NCBI RefSeq assembly: GCF_016859285.1
Contig: NC_053404.1
Span: 14,252,605 to 14,316,604 of the forward strand
Length of the DNA: 64,000 nucleotides
DNA from: Xiphias gladius
Lineage: Eukaryota; Chordata; Actinopteri; Istiophoriformes; Xiphiidae
Direction: 5' to 3'
A program made the position numbers and the translations under genes. The notes below the pieces were generated by a model. It was not told where the DNA came from and made no database searches. It saw only the letters and a list, made by a program, of their open reading frames with translations. This document shows positions 1 to 11,760 of the stretch, piece by piece. The stretch's first letter is position 1, and every line of letters starts with the position of its first letter.

Positions 1-1200
1 ATGGGCTGTTGTGAAGTTTACTGGATGTGCCTGCTTCCCAGGGGAGCCATACCTGCCAATGGTGTGTGCACAGTGCTGCCATTTAAGCTTTGGGACTGAA
101 AACTGTGGAATCTCCCTAATCACTGAAACTAAATTATCGGTCTATTGTATTACTGCCTATAATGTAACCATAGAAAATTACACTAATATTTTGTATCTAA
201 TTTATGTAGGTTAACAAAAGAATTCTAATCACTGAAAAATTGAATATTTTACTAAGAAAGCAAAATGAGTAATTTTCAATCTGGGACGACCTTTGTAATA
301 TATGAATTATAGAGAAATGTACTTATGAAGGTTGTCACTCTCCAGCATTCTGAAGTATTTTTCATAGGCAGTCTTATGGTTAGATATCTTAGCAAAATGC
401 CACTAAAACTGAGTAAACTGCAAAGATCAATTTGATTGTACTCTGAATTTTTTGGAAGTCTGTGACTTGGGTTACAACATGTTATAAATTACACATGTAA
501 AGGGATTTGTGGATAAAAACTGCATATATTATACAATTTTTATCGCACACACAAACCCTGAAAATTGAAGAGTTGCCTCATTGATTACAGAACAAGACCT
601 TTCAAAGGTGATTGTGCTGTCACCTGTGTTGAGGGACACTAGAGAGTTGATGTACATATCTCACCCTTTCTACAACTGTTTCAACAGCCTTTCCGGACCC
701 TTTAGAAATTATGCATGCAGGTCCTGTTTGTTAAAACTTGTTCTAATTAATTGTATACTTTGAAAAGTGCAGAGTGCACGTTGGAAATGTATTATTCGCT
801 TTTTGCCTTTTTGATTACTTTGAAATCCATCCAATATATGTTCTAATGCCATGAAGAGGGCACTGATTTTTGCAAGCAAACATTTGTTTCTCTTGTACAA
901 AACATCAATTCTCATGAAGAAATGGCAACAGTGAGTGTTTATCAATGTAATGTATTACAGTACAGCTTTTAAAATATTATTTTCAAAGAACGTGTCTTAC
1001 TTTTTGCCTTTTGTGTTGTACATATTTCTGCTTGAATGGTCCTGCAGAGCAAACAAAGCTGCTTTATTTTTTACATATTCACACTTTAACCTGCTGTTCA
1101 AAAAACGTTTCTTTCATCTAAGCCATTTTGACAGCCTGTCCCTCCAAATAATAATTAAAAAAAAAAACATTTTCTAAATGCTTGACTTTGTTGTTTGTCA
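1..1200. other. AT-rich non-coding stretch, possibly 3'UTR of a gene to the left
   Basis: No reading frame here looks like a protein. The texture (AT-rich, T-runs, ATTAAA near 1,152 followed by an A-run) resembles the 3'UTR and end of a plus-strand transcript whose coding part would lie left of the window. This is inference from composition only. It could equally be plain intergenic DNA. Confidence 0.25.
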
Positions 1201-1221
1201 TGTTTTGATTTATTATTTGCA

Positions 1222-2068
1222 ATGGTGGAAGAAGTATTCAGATCCTTTACTTAAGCGAAAACACCAATACCACAAATGACTCAATTACAAGTCCAGGTCC
1301 TGCATTGTAAATCCCACTTAAGTAAAAGTAAATAAGTATTAAAGACTAAATATATTTTAAGTATAAAAAGTATGGTAAAACTTACCCTGTGACTTTAATA
1401 ATTTCATATACAATAATAAGAGCATTACTTTTAAAAAATAATGTATAAGAAGCATTTAACTGTTGTAGGTGGAGCTAGTTTTAACCACTTTATACAGTCT
1501 GTTGTTTAGTCCAGTGACCTAGAGGTCAGTCCCCCAAAAGGCTCACAAGATACTATAAACCTGAGAGGTCACAAAATGATTAATGGAAGGAAGGAATGCA
1601 AGAAAGAAGAAAAAACAAAACAAAACACTGATTATCTAATCTTTGCTTTTTTGTGAAATATTGGATAACTTGTCCTCTTTGGGTCTTTGGAAATCCCTAT
1701 TTGATGGAACTGCTAACAATTCACAGACTGTCACTGAATGTGACAAGGGGTCCCATCCAGTCACTGGTTTTTGTAAGGAGTCACAAGCCAAAAAAGTTGC
1801 AATCCACTGGTTTGATATTTTACAATGCACTGTATTTTATAAGCTTATCATTTGTTATTCATGTAAAATCTTAACCTGAAAAGTAACTAGCAGTTGGAGC
1901 TGTCAGATAAATGTAGTGGAGTATAAAGTACAATACGTCCCCCTGAAATGTAGTGGGGTAGAAGTATAAAGTAGTATAAAATGAATATTGTCAGATGAAG
2001 TACAAGTACCTTAAAATTCCAATTAAGTACAGTACTGGAGTAAATGTACATAGTTACATTCCACCACA
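1222..2068. mobile_element. Teleost MITE-type DNA transposon copy (non-autonomous)
   Basis: The left end begins TGGTGGAAGAAGTATTCAG and the right end finishes ACATTCCACCAC, so the outermost bases TGGTGGAA are inverted at the two ends. Both subterminal regions are rich in AAGTA/TACTT steps (TTTACTTAAG at left; AGTACTGGAGTAAATGTAC at right). This arrangement and internal block (near 1,510-1,570: ccagtgacctagaggtcag, then a ...gaggtcacaaaatgattaat segment) match a dispersed repeat I know from many teleost genomes. No coding capacity is visible and I could not define a target-site duplication, so the exact ends are approximate. Superfamily assignment (hAT-like) is uncertain. Confidence 0.65.
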
Positions 2069-2984
2069 TAATAAACCTCTGCTGCATTAATGAAGTTTAG
2101 ATTAAAAGGCAGAGGATAAGCAAATGTGCCCATACAGCTGCTTTCGTTGATTATCTTATGAGTATTTTATTGCAGTCTTAGCTTCCTAACTGGAAAAAAG
2201 AGAAAGGTTTCCTGGCCTAGAATACCAAAACTCTTATATTTTCTATACCACTAAAGACAAAATACAGTTCACACTGGATGCTTGGAAATGGCATTCTTTT
2301 TGTGTTTTTCGTGTAAACCACTGGAATTCATCTGTGGTTTCTGGAGAAAGAACACCCACTTTATGTGATGTCATGCTGTAGCCTCCTGACTACCACCACA
2401 AACATATGGCCAGAGATTCCAGACAAGGAGGAAATGTCGGGTCTGTGACTGCATATAGCTCACATTTGGCCACAATTAAGACATTTTGATTTCTGTCAGG
2501 GCATAGTCTTTAAGTGGATGTTTCTAGAGTTCTCTTTGGCTTTCTCTGATACATCAAAAAAAAATTACTTCCATGCTACTTAAGCCTTTTCGGCTAATGG
2601 AGGTCCAGTCCCTTTGGTGTTTGATTTAAAACATCCATAATAACATCTTTAGGAATTTTCCATCATCTGGGGTTGTATGTAACTTGAAAGGTCAGAGCAG
2701 TAGGATTGTAACCCTTCCTACTTAAATTTGTATTCACCCAGTAACCCTTTAACTGTGACCCTGTTTGCAGATATGCTGGTTGTAAGCAATGTACGATAGA
2801 GAATGCATCCAATAAGAAATACACTTATGAGAATGAGAAAGTACAGGGGTTCCAAGAAATGCATTAAAGCTTGAGTGCTGCTTAGTGTAAACATGAGGCA
2901 CTTACGCCACCCTTTGGCTGAATTGAGAACTACAACCAAGCACCCACAGCTTAGTAAAAACAAATGACTGAGGCTTATATGAAT
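2069..2984. other. Intergenic, nothing recognised
   Basis: No conserved reading frame, RNA gene or clear repeat was seen between the MITE and the elastase polyadenylation signal. Confidence 0.5.
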
Positions 2985-2990
2985 TTTATT
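2985..2990 (-). terminator. Polyadenylation signal of the elastase gene
   Basis: TTTATT on the plus strand reads AATAAA on the minus strand, about 135 bases beyond the elastase stop codon at 3,126-3,128. The spacing gives a short 3'UTR, as is usual for pancreatic protease mRNAs. Confidence 0.6.
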
Positions 2991-3125
2991 TCACAGGTTC
3001 CAGTGAGAGTTTGGGGAAAACACTGTTCCATCTAAAGACTCTGTATAACCTGAAGAAAAACATACAAAGAAAGAAAAGTCAAAAAACTGAAATATGGTGA
3101 CATATTCAGAATCACATCACGGATA

Positions 3126-3774
3126 TTACAGGAGGCTTACTGAAAAGATCCAGTCTTGGAAGGAAGAGACCCCGGTGAAGACGGTGGGTTTAGTCACTTG
3201 GTTGCAAAAGCCCGATGGACCATAGCTGACAACACCGAACACTCTCCAAGCTCCGTCAGTGAAGCAGTTCAGGGGACCTCCAGAGTCGCCCTGAGACAGG
3301 TAGCGATAAGAACAGATAAAAGAAGAGAGTATGAAAACCACGCAGTGAGAAGTAGGACATTACCTCTTACTCAGCCTCTTTTATACAGCTTTTCCTTAGC
3401 CATTTATCTCCTGGGTGGCAAGGATAATTCCTGGTAAAGTTGGTATTGTTGTCAGAATGATAAACTCTGATAAGTAAATATATGTGCTTTCAGTTTTGGG
3501 GTTGAGGCAAACTGTATTCATGACAAAACTGCTATTCACGAGGCAGATGAACAAATTTGTTTACTGTACCTGGCAACCTGATACAATTCCATCCCCTCCT
3601 GCACACACCATAGTTTTCAGAGCAATGCTGCCCCACCAGTTAGGCTGGGAGCAGACTGAATGTGATACCACATTGATGGGAGCCACCTGTAGGATGGCAG
3701 GGATGCTCCCTACGTCTGTGAAAACAGATGACAGGGAAGATAATAAATGTACAAATGTACAAATGTTAAAATCT

Positions 3775-3837
<63 letters not shown>

Positions 3838-5350
3838 TGTCTGGTGTGTGCGTGTGTGTGTCTACTCACAGTCCATAAGCCCCCAGCCGGTGATGTAACA
3901 GGTGAAACCATTAGGCAGTATCTGGCCAGGGTGGGGAAGTTCAGCGATAGCCACGTAGCCATTGTCATACACAGGATTAGCCAGTCTCAAGAGAGCAATA
4001 TCATTTCTAAGAGAAATATAAAAACACATAATTGGATCATGTTTTTAGCAAAATCATGAGTGTAAAAAAAGCTTGAGTTGACTTTTTTGCTGTAATTAAC
4101 ATGTGGTAGCCCTGTGGCTGATGAAGCACTTTTAAAATGGACTTGGAGGTAGAAAGATACAGTAGTTCTGTTCCCATCCACTTGTGAGGGAGAGTGATAA
4201 TACCAGATTTGCTCCAAGTTGTTGATGAAAATGCAGGTGATGTCCCCACCCCTGATACTATTCCCTAGGGCCAATGCTGTCAATAAAAACTAATTAAATT
4301 GGGGCTGAATAAAGAAGTGGTCCCTTTACCCTTTGGCAAGATCTCCATTCCATTTAGGATGGACAGTAATCCTCTCCACATGGATGAACTGCTCGCTGCC
4401 GTCATACTCATACAGGTTATAATCACCCACCACCACACGGTACAGACTAGCATCCATGCTGAGAGGGACATAGGAAACAAAAATACACCATGCTTACTTT
4501 CAATAATTTGTCAAGCATACATTAAGATAGACGTCTAGATGTTACATGTTCAAATGTACAAGTGATAGGTGTATACTGATGCCAATAAGGACTGTTCAGT
4601 GCCCCAACCTGAGGATACAGTGAGCTGCAGTCATGACAAAGAAACTATCAACAATTGTGCCTCCACACATGTGGTAGTATGAGCCGTCATTGTATGAGTC
4701 AAACTGCAGAGAGACCTAAGAGACAACAGGGACCAAATACATACAGATAAGGTGGAGAATTTCATGTTATTTCAGAGATTCAATATGATCCGGACTAGAA
4801 GCTCAGTGAAATTGATTTGCTCAATAAGAAATAAGAAAACTCCACAGCAAATAAAAAATTGAATAGCCTAAACATTATAAACAAAAGCATTGATGGTAGC
4901 ATACTGGCATAATTTTGTTATCTTATACAGAAGTACATCAAATGCTGAATATAACTGAAATAGGCAAATGTCATCACGTTAGGTTATGTTCATTACATTT
5001 GCACATTTTTCCTTTAAGCAAAAACACCTCATTTGTACAGAATCACTGTAAAAAAAAAAAAAAAAAGGTGCAAAAGTTTACAAGGTTTACCTGCCATTTC
5101 CAGGTGTTGGGTTTAGCATCATGGCCTCCTATGACCCTCTGATTGTGGACATTATGGTTGAAGGGTGCCTCAGCACAAATCAGCCCTTTGGTTTTCACAT
5201 GAACATGAACACAGAGTACAGTGGTAACATTGTTGTAATGTTTACAAAATCACCAACAGCACTTAAAAAATGTCTATTTTTTATGAAAATGTTGATGTAC
5301 TTCTTAAAAAGCATACCGATGCAGGACAGGACAGCCACGAGCCAAATCAT
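3126..5350 (-). CDS. cela1: Chymotrypsin-like elastase (elastase-1-like), seven exons, complete
   Basis: Secreted pancreatic serine protease zymogen (S1A) that would cleave dietary protein after small or hydrophobic residues. Exons in coding order: 5350-5317, 5185-5091, 4715-4609, 4458-4330, 4006-3870, 3715-3570, 3290-3126. All introns are GT-AG and the phases join to 270 codons plus stop. Residues 1-16 or so form a signal peptide; the propeptide ends at Arg28 before VIGG, the activation site. Catalytic residues are His75 (TAAHC), Asp124 (GNDIALL) and Ser219 (GDSGG). The eight mature cysteines pair as in CELA1 (42-58, 136-201, 168-182, 191-220 in chymotrypsin numbering), with no Cys1-122 pair, which favours CELA1 over CELA2/3. 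S1-pocket positions are Ser189, Gly216, Thr226: Gly216 is unusual for CELA1, which has Val. Similar to but clearly diverged from standard fish elastase-1, so paralog assignment is tentative. Confidence 0.9.
3779..3860. repeat. (TG)n microsatellite inside an elastase intron
   Basis: An almost uninterrupted TG tract followed by an imperfect tail (gtctgtctggtgtgtgcg). It occupies more than half of the 154-bp intron between the fifth and sixth coding exons; in the sense strand it is a CA tract lying directly after the 5' splice site. Confidence 0.95.
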
Positions 5351-5385
5351 GTTGGAACAGTGAGGTCTAGATGCAGTTTGCTTTT

Positions 5386-5396
5386 ATCTATATATA
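5386..5396 (-). promoter_or_regulatory. TATA box of the elastase gene
   Basis: On the minus strand this reads GATATATATAGAT, 36-46 bases upstream of the elastase ATG (5,350). A start about 30 bases downstream would give a 5'UTR of only around 10 bases, typical of acinar-cell protease genes. I did not find a convincing PTF1 site. Confidence 0.55.
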
Positions 5397-6849
5397 TCAG
5401 TTTGAGACTGGAAGACCTCCAGCAAGTATTGGGCAACCATTAAGTTAGCTACCAATATCAGCAATCCATCTGGATTATTCCAGCCTGAATGTTAGGCTAG
5501 CCTACGTCATGTTTTCCCTGGAACAAGTTGGAGAAGTGTGAGATTTCTTTACAGGTAGTCAGCAACCATATACAATATATCTCTCAAAAAAAAAAAAAAA
5601 AAAATCCCCCCCAAAAAAAAAAAAAAAAATATATATAGTTATATGGCCTATATATTAGCATTTTTATCCAGTTGGGAATTGGATCTAAAAACAAGAGCTC
5701 ACACTTCTTATCATGGTGAGAAAAGTTAATGTACATTCACGTGAAGCCAAAGTCAACAAAACCATCTGTAAAGAGCGAGGCTTGAACATAAATTTTCCCA
5801 AAGATAACTGTCTAAACTGATCAGCAGCCAATGAATAGAATAAAATACTCTACAACCTGCTAATGGTGTCCGACTTCTTTCAACCCCATATTGTGAACAA
5901 CAGAAATATTCTTATTCAGTCAAAGATATAGATGTGTAATTATGTTGTACAAACCTAAATAACTATATACATACAAAGTTACATATAGAAATATCTGGAG
6001 GTAGCACTTTATAAAATCAAATAAATATAAATATCTAAAAAAATATAACCCATCTAAATGTAAAATGTTTCTAGTTATCTGCTTAACATAATTTTTAATC
6101 CTTGTTTGTGACAATTTGGCTGCATCCCATATGGTGAGTGATTTCAATGGCGGATGTGTGACTAACACTTAACCCTGACAATAAAGGTATGCCAGAATAC
6201 ATAAGATCTGTGTCCAGATGAGAGGGCAGTCCATATTCCTGACGGTACTTTCTCCTTCCACATATTCTAAGCAAATTAATACATTGTCATAATGTTCAGT
6301 ATCTAAATGTGAAATGCTCCCTGTCCTTTGTGTTAGGCTGGGATAGGTTATTATCCTTGGAAACCAATTAAATATGGGAAATATTTTGCTTTCAGATAAT
6401 GTTAAAGCAGTAACAGTAAACAATTTAAGCTAGCTAATGTTGTAGCTCTCCTTTGGAACATAATTATTCAACCCAAAAGGTGAGCTATCGCTATTTGAAA
6501 ATCACTCTGAAAATCTCTGGAAACTAATTTACCAAAACAAATTACAAGTACTCCTGCAGGCTACTTGTATTAATTTTTATTAATTGTTTTTATCTTCTTC
6601 ATTGTAACCTGTTAGCTATCAGGCAAATTCAAATTCAAAGCTAAATCATTCTCTATGTGAAATCGGTTTTAACAAAGCAACAGTGATTTTTTTTTTAAAC
6701 AAATATGTTTGATAATCCTTCTCTATGTTAGGCTACAAACCTTCAAATCTATTTGTATGTTCAGCATTTTTTAAATTAAATATCCAAATTCATCATGCAT
6801 AATGTCATTTTTTCATGAATGAGAATATTCTCATAATTGAACGTTGTCC
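5397..6849. other. Divergent intergenic interval between elastase and gorasp1
   Basis: AT-rich DNA with two A-tracts (about 5,586-5,604 and 5,613-5,631) split by a C-run. No exon recognised on either strand. It separates two divergently transcribed genes. Confidence 0.5.
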
Positions 6850-6862
6850 GTTGCTAGGCAAC
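6850..6862. promoter_or_regulatory. RFX X-box-like palindrome upstream of gorasp1
   Basis: GTTGCTAGGCAAC is an inverted repeat (GTTGC-TAG-GCAAC) matching the RFX X-box consensus GTNRCC-N0-3-RGYAAC at all but one position. It lies about 260 bases upstream of the gorasp1 ATG, in the locally CpG-richer segment that must hold the promoter. X-boxes mark promoters of many ciliary genes. Confidence 0.55.
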
Positions 6863-7124
6863 CGCGTAGCGCATACAGTCAAGGACAGCTAATCGAACGT
6901 AGATTGCGTGATATCATCATGGAGCTCAACCCCAGATCAACATCAATTTTTCTGGGATCTCTATTTATTAGCTTTGCCTAGCCCTCCAGCGCCTGCTGTC
7001 AACCTGCCCCAGCTGTTGGCGGTAGCTAGCCTGAGTCAGCTGTGTAGCTTTTAGTAATGCCTTCTATCATTACTCTACCTCAGTGACATTTAGTCGGTGC
7101 CAGTAAAACGTATTATTAAAGGCA

Positions 7125-10100
7125 ATGGGGCTACCGCAGAGCACGTTTTTGTCGGACGGTGGAACTAATAGTGGATATCATGTCCATGGGGTACGTTGTC
7201 GCTAGCGCAGTGCAAGGTTATACCATGGGTTATACCACAGCCCTCGGTTCGTCCCTACAGCTCATTTTTTGAATCTGGGTCACAGGTGCTAACTATGCTA
7301 GTCCTGAACAGATATGGCAGCTGTAATAGCTGGTTGGCAACTGACAGGTTGTTCTGTAACTGTTGTAACTCGTAAAACTGTGGTGAGCTGAAGCGGTGTC
7401 CACCCACGATGAGGTGGCATTTGGCAAACGCCCAAGCTAATAAGCTTTGCCAACGACTGTAATTGTTTAGTTCTCACTGCAAAAAAAATGAAACTGCTTC
7501 TAGTACTAGTACTGATACTAGTTACACATCAGCCTATTGCTATTGAAGAACACCTGCTGTGCAATATCTCACAATATCTCGCAACGATGAGCCCCAAATT
7601 CTGCCCACTGCAAAATCTTTAGTTGACACATGGGGGAGACTGTAACGGTGTACTCTATTTGAAATCAAATCAACTTAATCTCAAATGTTTCAGGTTCAAG
7701 AGGACTCACCTGCTCAGAAGGCTGGTCTGGAGCCCTTCTTTGACTTCATCCTCTCTATAGGCAATACCCGACTTGTGAGTAGAGTCCTGTGATGCTAAAG
7801 TCAAGAGTAGCTTTGGTATGTCCCCACGCCAAATCCAAACTATTACCAAATGATAAACGTTAGGTTCCCCGAATGGGTAGAAATCTTTGTGCTTACAATT
7901 ATAAACTGCATTGTAAATTAAATGCACAAGTTGAGGACTAAAAGAGTAGCAGTTTAATGGCTGATTGAAAACACAGAAACTGGACACCTGGTTATATAAC
8001 AAAAATGGTCATGTGATGTGATGATCTGAGCAATTTTTTGCTGAGAAAATTTGAACAATAGATATTGGTGTAAAATTTGTGAATTGCTGTCAACCATTTA
8101 CATAACTACGACCTTTTCTGTGATCAGTTTTGGCTTTACAAGTTTATTCAGATGCAGAAGGCATGATCCTTTGGAAATATGCCACCAAGTAGGTATTATT
8201 TCCTAAGGTGTTTGCATAATGGTCAGTTATCATGTAAGTCCTATCCCTGAAGAGGAATTTTGAGCCCTTACCTTTAGGCCACTGTGAGTATGGTCTACCT
8301 CAGTAGCACAAGATGTTTGTCAACCTTATTAAGTCTTCCAGTAAAAAACAAAGATAAACTTATTGGCTTTTGGCCTTCTCCTATTAATTAATTTTGGACT
8401 GTTTAAATGTATATTGCAGTGAATTCCTGTAGGTTTTTTTTTTTTTTTTTTTGCTTTGATATGATTTTAGATATTTTTTAACATTGTTTAATAATGAGGC
8501 ATGTGCCTCTGTGCTTTGTTTTACTGCAAACCAGACTTGACAGCTAATTTTTCACTCCTCACAATAAAATGTAAACATCACGCCTGTTATATAGCCTCAA
8601 GAAGAAGTGGCAATATGATCTGCTGCCGTAGTCTCATTTCATGTTCTTTTACATGAAATTTGGCTCGCCATCTCTGTGCTGTCACCGCTGGGCTGTTCAA
8701 AATTTCTTTGTGTCTCCAGAATAAAGAGAATGACTTGCTGAAAGACCTCCTAAAAGCCAATGTAGCAAAAGCAGTCAAACTTGAAGTGTACAACTCTAAA
8801 ACCCAGCGGGTGAGGGAACTGGAGGTGACACCCAGTAACATGTGGGGTGGTCAGGGTCTGCTGGGGGCTAGTGTTCGCTTCTGTAGCTTTGAAGGAGCCA
8901 ATGAGAACGTGTGGCATGTCTTGGTAAGTCAAGTCTATCTTTCTTTGTTTAAGCTGTATCTGGTAACCTTTTGCTAGCCTTGATATAAAACAGTGTACTG
9001 ACAATTGTGAGGTAATAGTAAGCACATTCTCTTTTAGTATTTTGTTTTAAGTTAGAAGAAATTTGAAGACAAAGGAGTAGTAGGTTTCAAACCCAAATTT
9101 ACTTAATTTTGTGCCAGATTTCTAAGGGAGAGTAGGTTGATACCATCTAATTTTTAGACTAATGAGGTGTTATATCCTCAAACATAAATTCCCAAATAAC
9201 AGAGCCTTCTTAAGTATTTTAAATAAAAATGTGTTCATAACATTCTTCCCCTTTTTAGGACGTAGAAGCTAATTCTCCTGCGGCATTTGCTGGCCTTATT
9301 GCTCATGATGACTTCATTGTGGGAGCTGACCAGGTGTTACAAGATGTAAGCTTTCTTGTTTTTTGCTCTTATTCATTATAAATGGGTATTTAAAGACAGG
9401 CATTCTGAACAAAAAATTCTAAAAAATTTTTTTTTTTCCTTTTCCCTAATCCTGGCAGTCGGAGGATTTCTTTTCATTGATTGAAGCCAATGAGGGGAAA
9501 CCTCTGAAGCTGCTGGTGTACAACACACAGTTTGATCAATGCAGAGAGGTAGTGGTGACTCCCAATGGAGCATGGGGAGGAGAGGGAAGGTAGGCATTTA
9601 TTTTGTCCTCAATCAAAGTGTGTGTTAATAACATATGGCCATTTTTCATTATTTCACTTGCATGTATGCAGATGCAATTAACATGAATAACAATGTCTTC
9701 TTTGTGTTACATTTTAGCTTAGGCTGTGGTATCGGCTATGGTTACTTGCACAGGATCCCAACTCGTCCAGTTCAGCCTAAGAACCAGAATAAAAGTGTTC
9801 AGCAGTCCATGGTTGCTGGCAGGAGTGAAGAGCTCGTTGCAAGTGACCACTCTGAGGTACAGGTTATCACATCTTTCTTTGTTTTATTTATTAAATGTTC
9901 TTTGGTAGAGACTTTTGTTCAGTCAAGTCTGAAACATTAGTTCTCTTTGTTCAGGTGCCTTCTGTGGCTGAATGTAGCCCTTCTAGTGTCAGTGAAACAC
10001 GCTTCAATCAAATCGAAGGAGCTGTCCAGGACACGTTTGTAACCTCACCAACAGAGACCGCTGTAGACTTAGGTAACCAGATCTAATTTTAAGAAGCATT

Positions 10101-10987
10101 CATTTGTTTTCAGTCTCTGGTCTAGGTGCTTTGCTGTATGTTTTCACACAAAATAATGGGCATTTTTTTCTATGCGAATTGCAGATATTTCCAACATACC
10201 CACAGCAAGGACTCCAGACTTATCAGACAGTGTCTCCACCAGTGACATTGGCCAGAGCTCCATGCTTGCTAATTATGGAGATGACTCTGGTGACCAGTGT
10301 AGCTTGGGTAAGTGCCTTTACACCCTCTACAAGGGACTGTGTGAATTGTGTAGCTGAATCGAGCAATTAAATGTTTTCAATGCCATCTAGCTTGAAAAGA
10401 AAAACAAAAACGGTTGGATCTAGCTATTGCCGGCATGCCTCGGATTTCTGGGTTCATTTAATCACTTAGCTAGTGCATTATTTTCAATTCCTGCAGGATA
10501 TAAACAGTCAGCCAAATGAAGAAAACATTATCTGTGATGAGATGTATGCAACACAGCTAAAATAGCAACATCAGAGGATTATTAAACAACCTAATAGGGC
10601 ATAAGAGAAAACTAAATCTAGTGTTTCATTATCTAGTAACCTCTACACATTATAAATTGATGGTTTAGAATTTTGTATCCTAAGGAGGATTTTTCCTTTG
10701 ACTATGATTTTTTTATTTATTTATTTTTATTTATTTTTTTAACAGATAACTCATCTGTCTATCAAATACCTTCATCTCCAGAGAAGGAGGAAGAATCCGA
10801 CATCCACAAAACTGACCTGATAACTGCAACTTCTCCAAAAAGAGAGGTTGCAGATGACCTTGTTGGCCTTGAAGTCACCACAGAAAACCAGTGTGACACA
10901 TGTATCCCAGAGATGCAAGATGCTAATTCTGAGCCCTCACTCTCAGCCAATATTATGGCGGAGGAGCCTGCTGTGACAGACAATTAA
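7125..10987 (+). CDS. gorasp1: Golgi reassembly-stacking protein 1 (GRASP65), nine exons, complete
   Basis: Peripheral cis-Golgi protein that dimerises to stack cisternae and binds GM130. Exons: 7125-7190, 7694-7774, 8720-8923, 9259-9345, 9459-9589, 9718-9856, 9955-10072, 10185-10307, 10746-10987; all GT-AG, phases consistent, 396 codons plus stop. The protein starts MGLPQS, an N-myristoylation signal (Gly2, Ser6). Two tandem PDZ-like GRASP domains fill about residues 15-205, with the family signatures [19 protein letters not shown] and [33 protein letters not shown] and GASVRFCSF resemble GRASP65 more than GRASP55, and the tail lacks the Pro/Leu-rich GRASP55 tract. The C-terminal half is low-complexity and Ser/Thr-rich, with SP/TP sites including SPKR, a full CDK1 consensus, fitting mitotic regulation of GRASP65. 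The tail is shorter than in human (440 aa). Teleosts may have 1a/1b copies; which one this is I cannot say. Confidence 0.95.
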
Positions 10988-11760
10988 GAGGACTCCTGTA
11001 CCAGAGAATAAGTAACTTGTTTAACTCTCAAGCTGACTTGCATAAAAGATTAAGAGTACACCATGATCCAGAAAAGCTTCCCCATGTGATTGTAAGTTGC
11101 TTCACTTGCACTATTTTTAATTTAAAAGAGTTTTATTTATATACAAGTGCCATTGCTGCATGCTTAATTGCACATTTAAGAAAGATGGCACATTGAGTGG
11201 AAAGCTGGTCAGATAGTTATAACAATAGGAATGTATTCTATAATTTAGACATACTGTATGTCTCCACATCAAACAGAATGAATTGAGTCTTCATTGCTGT
11301 TAAAAGTCATCCTAGTTTGCACTAAAAAACCAAAGTTGAATGAAATACGGTTTTGTTGCTTTTAATGTTATCAACTGCTCAATAGTATGAAACACTGTTA
11401 GAAAAAGAAAGTTTGATTTCACACAGATCCATCATGTGGTTTTATTTTTTAGAATTTTGGAATTTATGTTTAGGGGGTTTATGTTTTTATTTTCCTGTAA
11501 GGTTGAGTTTTTAGTTGAGTATACAGATTTTTTAATCTCAGGCATTTACCATTTAAGCCTTTTTGCCTTATGTCTCGTTTTAACTATCCTTTCCTAATGT
11601 GTAGGTTTGACTTTTGATCGGTGTAAATGAGTGAACCACATGTGATGCGGCGCTCTGATTGACTTCTGTGTCTTCTCTTTATATAGATTATATTTGGATT
11701 ATGTTTATGATTTTTATGGATGGATGTAAATATTCAAATATTTATAAAAAAAAAAAAAAG
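10988..11760 (+). other. gorasp1 3'UTR (probable)
   Basis: AT-rich sequence following the stop codon. I found no AATAAA or ATTAAA in the first kilobase. TTTATAAA followed by an A-run at about 11,740-11,759 is a possible but non-canonical end, and the next AATAAA is at 12,985, beyond a TG repeat. Confidence 0.4.

Noticed and set aside
2718..2963. 81-codon minus-strand frame with a hydrophobic stretch
   Set aside because: No homology pattern, no splice context; it lies downstream of the elastase poly(A) signal.
3484..4059. 191-codon plus-strand frame over the elastase locus
   Set aside because: It is antisense to the true elastase exons 3,570-3,715 and 3,870-4,006 and crosses the TG repeat.
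8587..9025. Minus-strand frames over gorasp1 exon 3
   Set aside because: They are shadows of the coding exon at 8,720-8,923, which is on the plus strand.
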